From assembly GCF_003576525.1 (NCBI RefSeq), contig NZ_QWUA01000007.1, positions 60,911 through 124,910 of the forward strand: a stretch of 64,000 bases of DNA, written 5' to 3'. The position numbers were made by a program, and so were the translations under genes. How positions within the stretch are numbered: position 1 is the first letter of the stretch; each line of letters starts with the position of its first letter. Of the stretch, positions 49,430 to 58,975 are shown in pieces. The notes beneath the pieces are model-generated. The model was not told the origin of the DNA, did no database searches, and saw nothing but the letters and a program-made list of their open reading frames with translations. This DNA is from Rummeliibacillus sp. POC4 (lineage in GTDB: Bacteria > Bacillota > Bacilli > Bacillales_A > Planococcaceae).

Positions 49430-51271
49430 ATGACAAATTTAAGAGAAGATCTCAGAAATATAGCAATTATTGCCCACGTCGACCATGGTAAAACAACTTT
49501 AGTCGACCAATTATTAAAACAATCAGGTACATTCCGTTCAAACGAACATGTTGAAGAACGTGCAATGGACTCTAATGATATTGAACGTGAACGTGGTATT
49601 ACAATTCTAGCCAAAAACACAGCCGTTCATTATGGAAATACTAAAATTAACATTTTAGATACACCAGGACATGCCGATTTTGGTGGAGAAGTAGAACGTA
49701 TCTTAAAAATGGTAGATGGCGTTTTACTAGTTGTAGATGCATATGAAGGTTGTATGCCTCAAACTCGTTTCGTTCTTAAAAAAGCTTTAGAACAAAAACT
49801 TACACCAATCGTAGTTGTCAACAAAGTCGACAAAGATTCAGCTCGTCCAGAAGAAGTTGTAGACGAAGTTTTAGACTTATTGATCGAATTAGGTGCAGAC
49901 GAAGACCAATTAGAATTCCCAGTAGTTTACGCTTCAGGTGTAAACGGAACTGCTTCTTTAGATCCAGATCCTTCTAAACAAGAACCTGATATGAAATGTC
50001 TATTTGAAGAAGTCATTCGTCATATCCCAGCACCTGCTGACACTCGTGAAGAACCATTACAATTCCAAGTGGCATTACTTGACTACAATGACTTCGTTGG
50101 TCGTATCGGTATTGGTCGTGTATTCCGTGGTACTATCCATGTCGGTCAATCTGTAGCACTTTCTAAATTAGATGGTACAGTGAAAAACTTCCGTGTAACT
50201 AAAATCTTTGGTTTCTTCGGATTAAAACGTGAAGAAATTCAAGAAGCTTATGCAGGTGACTTAATCGCTGTTTCAGGTATGGAAGAAATCAACGTAGGTG
50301 AAACAGTTTGTCCACAAGACAATATTGAACCGTTACCACCAATGCGTATTGATGAACCAACTTTACAAATGACTTTCTTAGTAAATAACTCACCATTCGC
50401 AGGTCGTGAAGGTAAATGGGTTACAGCTCGTAAAATTGAAGAACGTTTAAATGCACAATTACAAACAGATGTATCTTTACGTGTAGATCCAACTGATTCA
50501 CCTGATGCATGGACAGTTTCTGGTCGTGGTGAACTTCACTTATCTATCCTTGTAGAAAACATGCGTCGTGAAGGTTATGAATTACAAGTATCTAAACCAA
50601 AAGTTATCATCAGAGAAATTGATGGCGTTAAATGTGAACCAGTAGAACGTGTACAAATTGACGTACCAGAAGATTGCGTTGGTTCAATTATTGAATCATT
50701 AGGTGATCGTAAAGGTGAAATGCAAGATATGATCAATGAAGGTAACGGACAAGTACGTTTAATCTTTATGGTCCCTGCACGTGGATTAATCGGTTACACA
50801 ACTGAGTTTATGTCATTAACTAAAGGTTTCGGTATTATTAACCATACTTTCGATTCTTATCAACCAGTAGCATCTGGTCGTGTTGGTGGTCGTCGTAATG
50901 GTGCCCTTGTTTCTATGGAAACTGGTAAATCTACAACTTACGGTATGATGCAAGTAGAAGATCGTGGTGTGTTATTCGTAGAACCTGGTACTGAAATTTA
51001 TGAAGGTATGATCGTAGGTCAAAACTCACGTGATAACGACATAACTGTTAACATCACTAAAATGAAACAAAAAACAAATGTCCGTTCTTCTAACAAAGAC
51101 CAAACAAATGTTATTAAAACACCAAAAATCTTAACTCTTGAAGAAGCGTTAGAATTCTTGGACGATGATGAATACTTAGAAGTTACACCAGAAACTATTC
51201 GTCTTCGTAAACAAATTCTTAACAAAAATGAACGTGAAAAAGCTGCTAAAAAACAACGTAGCGCTGAATAA
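49430..51271 (+). CDS. typA: Translational GTPase TypA/BipA
   Basis: A 613-aa ribosome-associated GTPase of the EF-G type that acts in ribosome assembly and stress adaptation. G1 is AHVDHGKTT near residue 17, G3 is [15 protein letters not shown] near 72 and G4 is VVNKVD near 127. The C-terminal BipA part includes [20 protein letters not shown] and [23 protein letters not shown] 49430 follows GGAG; ATG 49415 has no ribosome site. Codon use is strongly biased, as in highly expressed genes. Confidence 0.97.
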   Translation: MTNLREDLRNIAIIAHVDHGKTTLVDQLLKQSGTFRSNEHVEERAMDSNDIERERGITILAKNTAVHYGNTKINILDTPGHADFGGEVERILKMVDGVLLVVDAYEGCMPQTRFVLKKALEQKLTPIVVVNKVDKDSARPEEVVDEVLDLLIELGADEDQLEFPVVYASGVNGTASLDPDPSKQEPDMKCLFEEVIRHIPAPADTREEPLQFQVALLDYNDFVGRIGIGRVFRGTIHVGQSVALSKLDGTVKNFRVTKIFGFFGLKREEIQEAYAGDLIAVSGMEEINVGETVCPQDNIEPLPPMRIDEPTLQMTFLVNNSPFAGREGKWVTARKIEERLNAQLQTDVSLRVDPTDSPDAWTVSGRGELHLSILVENMRREGYELQVSKPKVIIREIDGVKCEPVERVQIDVPEDCVGSIIESLGDRKGEMQDMINEGNGQVRLIFMVPARGLIGYTTEFMSLTKGFGIINHTFDSYQPVASGRVGGRRNGALVSMETGKSTTYGMMQVEDRGVLFVEPGTEIYEGMIVGQNSRDNDITVNITKMKQKTNVRSSNKDQTNVIKTPKILTLEEALEFLDDDEYLEVTPETIRLRKQILNKNEREKAAKKQRSAE

Positions 51272-51300
51272 TAATTTCACTAGACGGGGAGATGTTAATC

Positions 51301-51690
51301 TTGTTTAATTCCGGTTTCCTATTAAAACTGAATTTTATACAAGCCGCTGCATCTACTTCTACGGATGGTCATGACCAAGTATTTGATCGTATGTCAGGTG
51401 TTGCTCGCTATATTTACGAATATTCACCAAATTATACGATTGCAGGTTATATTCTTTTAGCTGTTATCTTCGTTTTGACAGCAATTGTGTATCATCTTGG
51501 ATTTGCAAGGACTGCACTTAAAGCATGGCAAACAGCTGTGATTTATGTGTTCTTGTTCTTGGGATGTATTATATTAACGTTTTTAGCATTCTTCTTACCA
51601 ATGGTAGAGGGATTAATAGTTGCGGCTTTAGTGTTAATCGTCTACAAGGTACGTCTACGTAGAGATAAGAAAAAAGAAGCTACTTCATAA
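51301..51690 (+). CDS. ylaH: YlaH-like membrane protein
   Basis: A 129-aa protein with three predicted helices (about 47-66, 74-95 and 98-118) and a Lys/Arg-rich C-terminus. TTG 51301 is preferred because GGGGAG lies 9 nt upstream, while ATG 51292 abuts that site. VARYIYEYSPNYTIAGYILL and the position after typA match YlaH. The function is unknown. Confidence 0.85.
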   Translation: MFNSGFLLKLNFIQAAASTSTDGHDQVFDRMSGVARYIYEYSPNYTIAGYILLAVIFVLTAIVYHLGFARTALKAWQTAVIYVFLFLGCIILTFLAFFLPMVEGLIVAALVLIVYKVRLRRDKKKEATS

Positions 51691-51726
51691 AAAAAGAGTT
51701 GCCCTTTTCGGGCAACTCTTTTTTTA
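51691..51726 (+). terminator. Terminator after ylaH
   Basis: A 14-bp perfect stem (51691-51704 with 51710-51723) with a 5-nt loop and flanking A/T runs. Confidence 0.92.
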
Positions 51727-51799
51727 TGAATAGGATAATGGATTTCTTTATAGTCCTTTGATAGAAAGTAATTAAATTTCTATTTAGATGGTTTTTATT

Positions 51800-51829
51800 A
51801 AAAAAACAGAGCATGTGTTAAATGCTCTG
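51800..51829 (-). terminator. Terminator of the ylaI transcript
   Basis: On the minus strand CAGAGCAT and ATGCTCTG (51829-51822 and 51814-51807) are followed by a T7 run. Confidence 0.85.
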
Positions 51830-51837
51830 CATGGTTT

Positions 51838-52041
51838 CTAAAATTCTTCTTCCTCTTGAACTGCTCTTCGAATAAAACGGAAATTACCTGTAGCTAATCG
51901 TGCATTGGTTTTTTCAGTAATTCGATCTTGACAACTAGGGCACATATAAGTGTGGATAGGGCGATTACGTAATTTCTTAGCTAATGGTGAGAAATCTGGA
52001 ATATCGTTTAATGCATCACAGATTACACATTTCACTCGCAT
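51838..52041 (-). CDS. ylaI: YlaI zinc-ribbon-like protein
   Basis: A 67-aa protein with two CxxC pairs (CVIC at 5-8 and CPSC at 34-37) that probably bind zinc. KLRNRPIHTYMCPSCQDRI matches the YlaI family closely. The start follows GGAGG. The function is unknown. It is 12 nt downstream of the next minus-strand gene and probably shares its transcript. Confidence 0.9.
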   Translation of the reverse strand: MRVKCVICDALNDIPDFSPLAKKLRNRPIHTYMCPSCQDRITEKTNARLATGNFRFIRRAVQEEEEF

Positions 52042-52053
52042 AGCATTACCTCC

Positions 52054-52554
52054 TTACTCTATATACATGCCTACGATTCCTGTTATAGGATTTTCGTAGT
52101 TAGAGCCATCTTCTAATAATAAGTAGACAGGGCCGTCTTCAGTCAACATTTGACCATTTTTACTAAATTGGAAAATAAGTTTTTTAGCTTCATCTATACT
52201 AAAACGTTCTTGCAATCCATCGGCTTTTTCAAAAACTACAGTAGTGGCGTTTTCTTTTGGTTCAGCATTGTTGATGAAAGGTTCAACTTTTATACCAAAT
52301 GTACCTTTCATCATTTTTTGTCGATCAAATTTTCGTTCAGTTTTTAATGTTGGTGGGAAAGTAGCGCCTTCCATAATTTCACGAGACCAGAATTTACCAG
52401 CTTTTTCGATATATTCTTCGTCTGGGTCAACATCTGTTGTTTTTTCGATAAAATATGTTTCTAAATCCAGTTTGCGGTCATCAAAAATCCAAACTGTACA
52501 ATCTAATGTTATTGGAAAGTTTACTGCACCTTTAATTTGAATGATGGATTCCAT
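52054..52554 (-). CDS. Conserved hypothetical protein upstream of ylaI
   Basis: A 166-aa soluble acidic protein. ATG 52554 follows a strong GGAGGAGG site; the upstream open frame to 52674 is not supported. It contains AVNFPITLDCTVWIFDDRKL near residue 10, SREIMEGATFPPTLKTERKF near 58 and MLTEDGPVYLLLEDGSNYE near the end. I associate it with a Bacillales family sometimes named peptidyl-prolyl isomerase, but no isomerase motif is visible and I do not endorse that name. The function is unknown. Confidence 0.75.
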   Translation of the reverse strand: MESIIQIKGAVNFPITLDCTVWIFDDRKLDLETYFIEKTTDVDPDEEYIEKAGKFWSREIMEGATFPPTLKTERKFDRQKMMKGTFGIKVEPFINNAEPKENATTVVFEKADGLQERFSIDEAKKLIFQFSKNGQMLTEDGPVYLLLEDGSNYENPITGIVGMYIE

Positions 52555-52730
52555 ACTTTCTTCCTCCTCCGATATGCATTCCTTTCTTAGTATAACGCTT
52601 TTTACAATTAGATAGAAATAAATAATATTATTACTATTTAATTCATATGTGATACTTGCATTTTTTCTTTGCAAAAGCTAAACTTTATTAAGATAGAGTT
52701 GCAGAAATATCAGGTAATGGGGGCGTCCTC

Positions 52731-53012
52731 ATGGATACAAAATCACAAAGTTCGTATCAGGAGAAAGCATTGGAACTCCTAATTGCCGATGCGGATAAAA
52801 TAGCTAAATTAATAAGGGTGCAAATGGAACATCTTACAATGCCACAGTGCCCCTTGTATGAAGAAGTTTTAGATACGCAAATGTTTGGTTTATCTCGTGA
52901 AATTGATTTTGCGGTTAAACTAGGTTTGCTTGAACGTGAAAAGGGAAGAGATATTCTCGATTCACTGGAAAAAGAAGTGTCTGCATTACATGATGCTTTC
53001 ACAGAGAAATAA
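52731..53012 (+). CDS. ylaN: YlaN, iron-homeostasis protein (UPF0358)
   Basis: A 93-aa helical protein. [20 protein letters not shown] near residue 23 and [20 protein letters not shown] near 45 are almost invariant in the family. YlaN is essential in B. subtilis under ordinary iron supply and has been reported to counteract the Fur repressor. A terminator-like hairpin separates it from ftsW. Confidence 0.95.
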   Translation: MDTKSQSSYQEKALELLIADADKIAKLIRVQMEHLTMPQCPLYEEVLDTQMFGLSREIDFAVKLGLLEREKGRDILDSLEKEVSALHDAFTEK

Positions 53013-53016
53013 GCGA

Positions 53017-53048
53017 AAAACTCAAACACAAAGTTGTTTGGGTTTTTT
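53017..53048 (+). terminator. Terminator between ylaN and ftsW
   Basis: AAACTCAAACA (53017-53027) pairs with TGTTTGGGTTT (53034-53044) with one T-G pair, followed by T4. Confidence 0.75.
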
Positions 53049-53074
53049 TGCTAAATAATAAACGAGGTAAAATC

Positions 53075-54244
53075 ATGAAAACCTATTTAAAAAAATATGC
53101 GAAGTATTTTGACTACCCACTATTTTTTACATATATATTATTATGTCTGTTTGGGCTGGTCATGATTTATAGTGCAAGTATGTTTTGGGCAGTAAATACA
53201 TTACATTATTCACCAGATCATTTTTATAAAAAACAAATGATGAATTTATTTATTGCTATATTTGCATTTTTAATTGGATTAATCATCCCTTATAAGAGAT
53301 ATCGAGAGAATGGAATGATGAAGTTAATCCTTGCAGGTATGCTTTTCTTATTATTTGCAGTATTTGTAGTTGGTTTTAGCCCTGGTAATTCCGGTGCAAA
53401 AAGTTGGATTGACCTTGGTGTCGTCAATATACAGCCATCAGAACTTACTAAATTGGGAATGATCTTATACTTTGCAGCATTTTTCACAAAAAAGAAAGAA
53501 TTAGGGAAAATAGATATTATTAATGAATCGATTGTACCCCCTTTATTTGTTTTTGGTATAGCTGTTTTCTTCATATCTTTAGAGCCTGATTTAGGTGCAA
53601 TCGGTTTGATTACAATTATTGTACTATCAGTTATGGCTGCTAGTGGTATGAAATTCTCTACATTTGGTAAAATTGTTGGTTGTTTAATAGGATTAGCAAC
53701 AGCAGGCCTAATTGCACTATTTATTTTCAGAGACTCATTCTTTACAGAACGCCGGGTAGGCCGATTGAAAGCGTACTTAGACCCATTTAAAGATGCAAAT
53801 GAATATGGCTATCAAATGGTAAACGGCTATTATGCTATTGGATCTGGTGGGGTAAAAGGTTTAGGACTTGGACAATCTATACAAAAAATGGGATATTTAC
53901 CTGAACCGCAAACAGACTTTATCCTTGCAATCATTTCTGAAGAATTAGGAACGTTTGGCATTGCGATTGTTTTATTTGGTCTAGGCTTTATAGTCTATAA
54001 AGCGATGCGATTAGCTATTAAAGCAAAAGATCCATTAGCTCGAATGATTGCGGCAGGTATTGGTAGTTGGATTGGAATTCAAACATTCATAAATGTTGGG
54101 GGACTAAGTGGACTTATTCCTTTAACAGGTGTACCACTTCCGTTTATTAGCTATGGCGGAACTTCAATAATTTTGTTATCTTTAGCTATGGGGATATTAG
54201 CAAATGTCTCCATGATTGTAAAAAAAGATAATCAGCAATCCTAA
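53075..54244 (+). CDS. ftsW: Cell-division peptidoglycan glycosyltransferase FtsW
   Basis: A 389-aa SEDS-family membrane protein with ten helices that polymerises septal peptidoglycan. FSPGNSGAKSWIDLGVVNIQ near residue 104, YQMVNGYYAIGSGGVKGLGL near 246 and LPFISYGGTSIILLSLAMGI near 352 are SEDS hallmarks. ATG 53075 follows GAGGT; an in-frame TTG at 53048 falls in the terminator. It lies between ylaN and pyc as in B. subtilis, so ftsW rather than the paralogues rodA or spoVE. Confidence 0.94.
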   Translation: MKTYLKKYAKYFDYPLFFTYILLCLFGLVMIYSASMFWAVNTLHYSPDHFYKKQMMNLFIAIFAFLIGLIIPYKRYRENGMMKLILAGMLFLLFAVFVVGFSPGNSGAKSWIDLGVVNIQPSELTKLGMILYFAAFFTKKKELGKIDIINESIVPPLFVFGIAVFFISLEPDLGAIGLITIIVLSVMAASGMKFSTFGKIVGCLIGLATAGLIALFIFRDSFFTERRVGRLKAYLDPFKDANEYGYQMVNGYYAIGSGGVKGLGLGQSIQKMGYLPEPQTDFILAIISEELGTFGIAIVLFGLGFIVYKAMRLAIKAKDPLARMIAAGIGSWIGIQTFINVGGLSGLIPLTGVPLPFISYGGTSIILLSLAMGILANVSMIVKKDNQQS

Positions 54245-54256
54245 GGGGGAAACTTT

Positions 54257-57200
54257 ATGCCAATTAAAAAAATTCTAGTAGCTAATCGTGGAGAAATAGC
54301 TATTCGCGTTTTCCGTGCTTGTACAGAAATGAACATTCACACAGTGGCGATTTATTCAAGAGAAGATAGCGGTTCTTTTCACCGTTATAAAGCAGATGAA
54401 GCTTATCTTGTTGGGGATGGCAAGAAACCAATTGATGCTTATCTCGACATAGAAGGGATTTTGAAAATAGCTAAAGAGTCAGGTGTTGATGCAATACACC
54501 CTGGCTACGGTTTTTTATCTGAAAATTTAGAGTTTGCAAAACGTTGTGAAGAAGAGGGGATTATTTTTATCGGCCCAACTTCAAAGCACTTAGATATGTT
54601 TGGGGATAAAGTAAAGGCAAGAGAACAAGCTGTCGCAGCTGGAATACCAGTAATCCCTGGTACAGATGGTCCAGTCGAATCTCTTGAGGAAGTATTATCT
54701 TTTGGAGAGGAACATCAATATCCATTGATGATTAAAGCGGCCCTCGGCGGTGGTGGTCGTGGTATGCGCGTAGTACATAATGCAGAGGATGCAAAAGAAG
54801 CATATGAACGTGCAAAATCAGAGGCAAAGGCAGCATTTGGATCTGATGAAGTTTATGTTGAAAAATGTATTCTGAATCCGAAGCATATCGAAGTTCAGAT
54901 ACTAGGGGATAAAGAGGGGAATTTAGTTCATCTATATGAAAGAGATTGCTCTATTCAAAGACGACATCAAAAAGTAGTTGAAATTGCCCCGTCAAATTCA
55001 ATTTCTCAAGATTTACGAGAAAGAATTTGTGATGCAGCTGTGCAACTGATGAAAAACGTTGGATATATTAATGCAGGTACGGTCGAGTTTCTAGTATCAG
55101 ATAATAATTTCTATTTCATCGAAGTAAATCCGCGTGTTCAAGTAGAACATACGATTACAGAAATGGTGACAGGAATAGACATTGTCCATGCTCAAATTAA
55201 TATTGCAGCTGGTCATACATTACATGGAGATGTAATTAGTATTCCTGAACAATCCAAAATCCCATTGTTTGGGTATGCTATTCAATCACGTGTTACAACT
55301 GAAGATCCGCAAAATAATTTTATGCCTGATACAGGAAAACTAATGGTATATCGTTCAAGCGGTGGTTTTGGTGTTCGTTTGGATGCGGGTAATGGTTTCC
55401 AAGGAGCTGTTATATCTCCACATTATGATTCATTATTAGTAAAAGTTTCTACTTGGGGAAATACATTTAAAGAAGCAGCGGCTAAAATGGATCGAAATTT
55501 ACAAGAGTTCCGTATTCGTGGTATCAAAACGAATATCCCATTTTTGGAGAATGTTGTAAGACACCCTAAGTTTATAGATGGTAAATTTAATACTAGTTTC
55601 ATAGATTCAACACCAGAGTTGTTTTTATTTAGACCTGCGCGTGACCGTGGTACAAAGTTACTTAGCTATATCGGTAATGTAACGATAAATGGTTTCCCTG
55701 GAATCGAAAAAAAACAAAAACCTATTTATCCAAAACCTCATAAACCAGAAGTTGATCATTCAATTATCATTCCTTCTGGTACAAAACAAATTTTAGATGA
55801 ACAAGGCCCAGAGGGATTAGTTAAATGGATTCGACAACAAGATGATTTATTGTTAACAGATACGACTATGCGAGATGCGCATCAATCCCTTCTTGCTACA
55901 CGTGTTCGCTCATACGATATGCATGAAATTGCAGACGAAACAGCAAGGATTATGAATAATTATTTCTCCCTTGAAATGTGGGGAGGGGCAACTTTTGATG
56001 TTGCATATCGATTCTTAAAAGAAGATCCTTGGGAACGTTTGATCAAATTACGCGAACAAATACCAAATGTATTGTTCCAAATGTTATTACGTGGGGCAAA
56101 TGCAGTTGGATATAAAAACTATCCAGATAATCTAATCAAAGAGTTTATCCAAAAATCAGCAGAAGCTGGTATTGATATCTTTAGAATTTTCGACAGTTTA
56201 AACTGGATCAAAGGTATGGAAGTAGCCATAGACGCTACAAGAAATGCTGGGAAGATTGCAGAAGCTGCTATTTGCTACACAGGGGATATTCTAGATGATG
56301 GTAGAGCAAAATACACTGTAAACTACTACAAACAAATGGCGAAAGAATTAGAGGCTGCTGGAGCCCATATTCTTGCTATCAAAGATATGGCTGGATTATT
56401 AAAACCTGAAGCTGCCTACCGTTTAATTTCAGAATTAAAAGAATCTACTGATTTACCAATTCATTTACATTCACATGATACAAGTGGAAATGGTATTTAC
56501 TTATATGCAAAAGCAGCAGAAGCAGGTGTAGATATCGTAGATACTGCTTTAGGTTCTATGGCAGGGTTAACATCTCAACCAAGCTCAAATAGTTTGTATT
56601 ATGCCATGAAAGGTAGTAAACGTCAAGCTCGTGCGAATATAGAGGGTATTGAAAAACTATCTTATTATTGGGAAGATGTTCGTAAATATTATAAAGACTT
56701 TGAAAGTGGTATGATTAGCCCTCATTCTGAAATCTATGTTCATGAGATGCCGGGTGGTCAATATAGTAATTTACAACAACAAGCAAAAGGTGTTGGCCTA
56801 GGAGATCGTTGGGAAGAGGTTAAAAAAATGTATTCCCGCGTAAATCTATTATTTGGAGATATTGTTAAAGTAACACCTTCATCAAAAGTAGTTGGTGATA
56901 TGGCGTTATTTATGGTGCAAAATGATTTAGATGAAAAATCTGTTTTAGCTCGAGGGAAAACAATAGATTTCCCAGATTCTGTTATAGAATTTTTCCAAGG
57001 TTATTTAGGCCAGCCATATGGCGGATTCCCAAAAGAATTACAAAAGGTAGTATTGAAAGATCGTGAACCAATAACTGTTAGACCAGGTGAATTATTAGAG
57101 CCAGTCGATTTTAAAGAAATTCGTGATAAATTATTTAACAAATATAATAGACCGATTACAAGTCATGAAGTATTGGCTTATTCTTTGTATCCAAAAGTAT

Positions 57201-57688
57201 TTGAAGAATACATGGAAACAGTGAAAAAGTTCGATAATGTTTCGGTTCTAGATACATTAACATTCCTTTATGGGCTGAAACTTGGAGAAGAAATTGAAGT
57301 TGAAATTGAAAAAGGAAAAACACTGATTATAAAATTAGTATCCATTGGCGAACCACAACATGATGGTACTCGTGTCCTTTATTTTGAACTAAATGGACAA
57401 CCTCGTGAAATTGTCATTCAAGATATGACAGTTGAAGTGGCGGGGGAACGTAAGCCAAAAGCGGATCCATCAAACGCTGACCAAATCGGTGCAACAATGC
57501 CTGGTACTGTATTAAAAGTAGTTGTTTCACCTGGAAGTCCTGTTAAACGTGGTGAACATTTACTAATTACTGAAGCGATGAAAATGGAAACAACTGTGCA
57601 AGCACCTAAAGATGGTGTTATTAAACAAATATTCGTCGAAGCAGGAGATTCTATTTCAACAGGAGACTTACTAATCGAAATGGAATAA
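54257..57688 (+). CDS. pyc: Pyruvate carboxylase
   Basis: A 1143-aa biotin enzyme that makes oxaloacetate from pyruvate and bicarbonate. The biotin carboxylase part has HPGYGFLSENLEFAKRCEEE near residue 81, GGGGRGMRVV near 164 and EVNPRVQVEHTITEMVTGID near 290. The carboxyltransferase part has LLTDTTMRDAHQSLLATRVR near 532. The biotinyl Lys lies in ITEAMKMETT near 1109. Length and domain order are complete. It replenishes the TCA cycle alongside PDH and starts 12 nt after ftsW. Confidence 0.98.
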   Translation: MPIKKILVANRGEIAIRVFRACTEMNIHTVAIYSREDSGSFHRYKADEAYLVGDGKKPIDAYLDIEGILKIAKESGVDAIHPGYGFLSENLEFAKRCEEEGIIFIGPTSKHLDMFGDKVKAREQAVAAGIPVIPGTDGPVESLEEVLSFGEEHQYPLMIKAALGGGGRGMRVVHNAEDAKEAYERAKSEAKAAFGSDEVYVEKCILNPKHIEVQILGDKEGNLVHLYERDCSIQRRHQKVVEIAPSNSISQDLRERICDAAVQLMKNVGYINAGTVEFLVSDNNFYFIEVNPRVQVEHTITEMVTGIDIVHAQINIAAGHTLHGDVISIPEQSKIPLFGYAIQSRVTTEDPQNNFMPDTGKLMVYRSSGGFGVRLDAGNGFQGAVISPHYDSLLVKVSTWGNTFKEAAAKMDRNLQEFRIRGIKTNIPFLENVVRHPKFIDGKFNTSFIDSTPELFLFRPARDRGTKLLSYIGNVTINGFPGIEKKQKPIYPKPHKPEVDHSIIIPSGTKQILDEQGPEGLVKWIRQQDDLLLTDTTMRDAHQSLLATRVRSYDMHEIADETARIMNNYFSLEMWGGATFDVAYRFLKEDPWERLIKLREQIPNVLFQMLLRGANAVGYKNYPDNLIKEFIQKSAEAGIDIFRIFDSLNWIKGMEVAIDATRNAGKIAEAAICYTGDILDDGRAKYTVNYYKQMAKELEAAGAHILAIKDMAGLLKPEAAYRLISELKESTDLPIHLHSHDTSGNGIYLYAKAAEAGVDIVDTALGSMAGLTSQPSSNSLYYAMKGSKRQARANIEGIEKLSYYWEDVRKYYKDFESGMISPHSEIYVHEMPGGQYSNLQQQAKGVGLGDRWEEVKKMYSRVNLLFGDIVKVTPSSKVVGDMALFMVQNDLDEKSVLARGKTIDFPDSVIEFFQGYLGQPYGGFPKELQKVVLKDREPITVRPGELLEPVDFKEIRDKLFNKYNRPITSHEVLAYSLYPKVFEEYMETVKKFDNVSVLDTLTFLYGLKLGEEIEVEIEKGKTLIIKLVSIGEPQHDGTRVLYFELNGQPREIVIQDMTVEVAGERKPKADPSNADQIGATMPGTVLKVVVSPGSPVKRGEHLLITEAMKMETTVQAPKDGVIKQIFVEAGDSISTGDLLIEME

Positions 57689-57700
57689 GTATTTACAATG

Positions 57701-57731
57701 AAAAAATCCCCCGAAATTTGGGGGATTTTTT
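57701..57731. terminator. Bidirectional terminator between pyc and ctaA
   Basis: A 12-bp stem, AAAAAATCCCCC (57701-57712) with GGGGGATTTTTT (57720-57731), between convergent genes. Confidence 0.92.
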
Positions 57732-58650
57732 ATTTATTATTTAAGTTTTGATTGCTTCTAGAAATAAGCATAATCATGTAACACAAAAGACCGAATAATA
57801 ATGATATGAATAGCGTGTGTAATAATGCAACAATAATATTAAGGCGTGATAGAACAACACCCATACCTGCTATAACTTGAAGACAAACAATGATAAATGC
57901 TAGAATCCATCCCCAATAAAGGACTTTTTGGTCTTTATAATGTTTAAGAACATGGATTGTAATGACTAATATCCATACAAATATTAGTCCGGCAGCAAAT
58001 CTATGTCCCATTTGTACCCATTCATAAAAATTTTCAGGTAATCCTATGTCATCATTTCGACAAAATGGCCAGTCACGACAGATTAAGCTTGAGTTTGTAT
58101 GCCTTACTAGTGCCCCAGTATATACTACTAGATAAGAGTAAATCGTGACACCGATTGTATGCCATTTTAATGTACTACCAATATGTACATTGTTTACATT
58201 AAATTTCTGATCGACTTCGAAAATAATAAGAGTTAATAAAAATACTGCTGCAAATGAAATAAGAGAAATACCAAAATGCAATGCCAAAATGAAGTCGCCT
58301 TGTCCCCATAAAACTTGCGCAGCTCCTATTAAAGCTTGAGCGATTAAAAAGAATACTGCCATAAAGGAAAGAAATTTTACTTCACGAACAGACCCAAGCT
58401 TTCTCCAGGACCAAACGGATAAGACCAAGATAAAAATAGATACAGAGCCTGTCACAGCACGATGGGAAAATTCTATTAAAACTTCTTTAGTAATGTGTTT
58501 TGGTATTAAGGAACCGTTGCAATCTGGCCAGTTTCTACCACAGCCCATACCGCTGTCGGTTTTTGTAACGAGTGCCCCTCCCAATAATATGAGCATCATT
58601 CCAATTGTCGCAGCAACAGCAAACCATTTCATGTATTTACTTTGTTGCAT
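57730..58650 (-). CDS. ctaA: Haem A synthase
   Basis: A 306-aa membrane protein with eight helices that oxidises haem O to haem A. Four haem-ligand His motifs are expected and visible: IEFSHRAVTGS near residue 57, LHFGISLISF near 123, WVQMGHRFAAG near 214 and ALLHTLFISL near 278. A conserved Cys pair is in GCGRNWPDC near 38. ATG 58650 (MQQSKYMKW) gives the same length as B. subtilis CtaA; the open frame to 58761 is not supported. It is divergent from ctaB, as in B. subtilis. Confidence 0.94.
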   Translation of the reverse strand: MQQSKYMKWFAVAATIGMMLILLGGALVTKTDSGMGCGRNWPDCNGSLIPKHITKEVLIEFSHRAVTGSVSIFILVLSVWSWRKLGSVREVKFLSFMAVFFLIAQALIGAAQVLWGQGDFILALHFGISLISFAAVFLLTLIIFEVDQKFNVNNVHIGSTLKWHTIGVTIYSYLVVYTGALVRHTNSSLICRDWPFCRNDDIGLPENFYEWVQMGHRFAAGLIFVWILVITIHVLKHYKDQKVLYWGWILAFIIVCLQVIAGMGVVLSRLNIIVALLHTLFISLLFGLLCYMIMLISRSNQNLNNK

Positions 58651-58975
58651 ATTTAATTGACACCTACTTTGAATATAGTAATCACTTTTTGTGATACCTG
58701 CAGTTTTGATGATATCGAAAATGGAGGGAAAATACAACTTGTAAAAAGTATTGACAATCATACGGAATTGCTATTTCACAAATTGTTCATAATTTCGTAT
58801 TATAACCTTCACAATATCAATAGATAAAATGATTTACTATATATATATTGTGTTAGAGCTAACGGTTCCCTATAGTCATAGATATAAAATTTCATATTTC
58901 GTCTAGAAATAATCACCTTTTTTAGTTATAGTAAGGTTAACAGATTATGCTTATCATTTTGAAAGGAGGGGTATA
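58651..58975. other. 325-nt divergent region between ctaA and ctaB
   Basis: AT-rich and noncoding. On the minus strand AATTTGTGAAATAG (58784-58771) contains a match to the ResD-type box TTTGTGAA, overlapping the -35 position of a possible ctaA promoter with TATGAT at 58763-58758. A short inverted repeat, GTTAG-AG-CTAAC, lies at 58852-58863. ctaB has a GGAGGGG ribosome site. Confidence 0.45.
58771..58784 (-). promoter_or_regulatory. Candidate ResD binding box upstream of ctaA
   Basis: TTTGTGAAAT on the minus strand resembles the reported B. subtilis ResD site upstream of ctaA (TTTGTGAAT). Its position in the ctaA-ctaB divergent region is the expected one. It is a single short match, so this is tentative. 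Confidence 0.4.
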
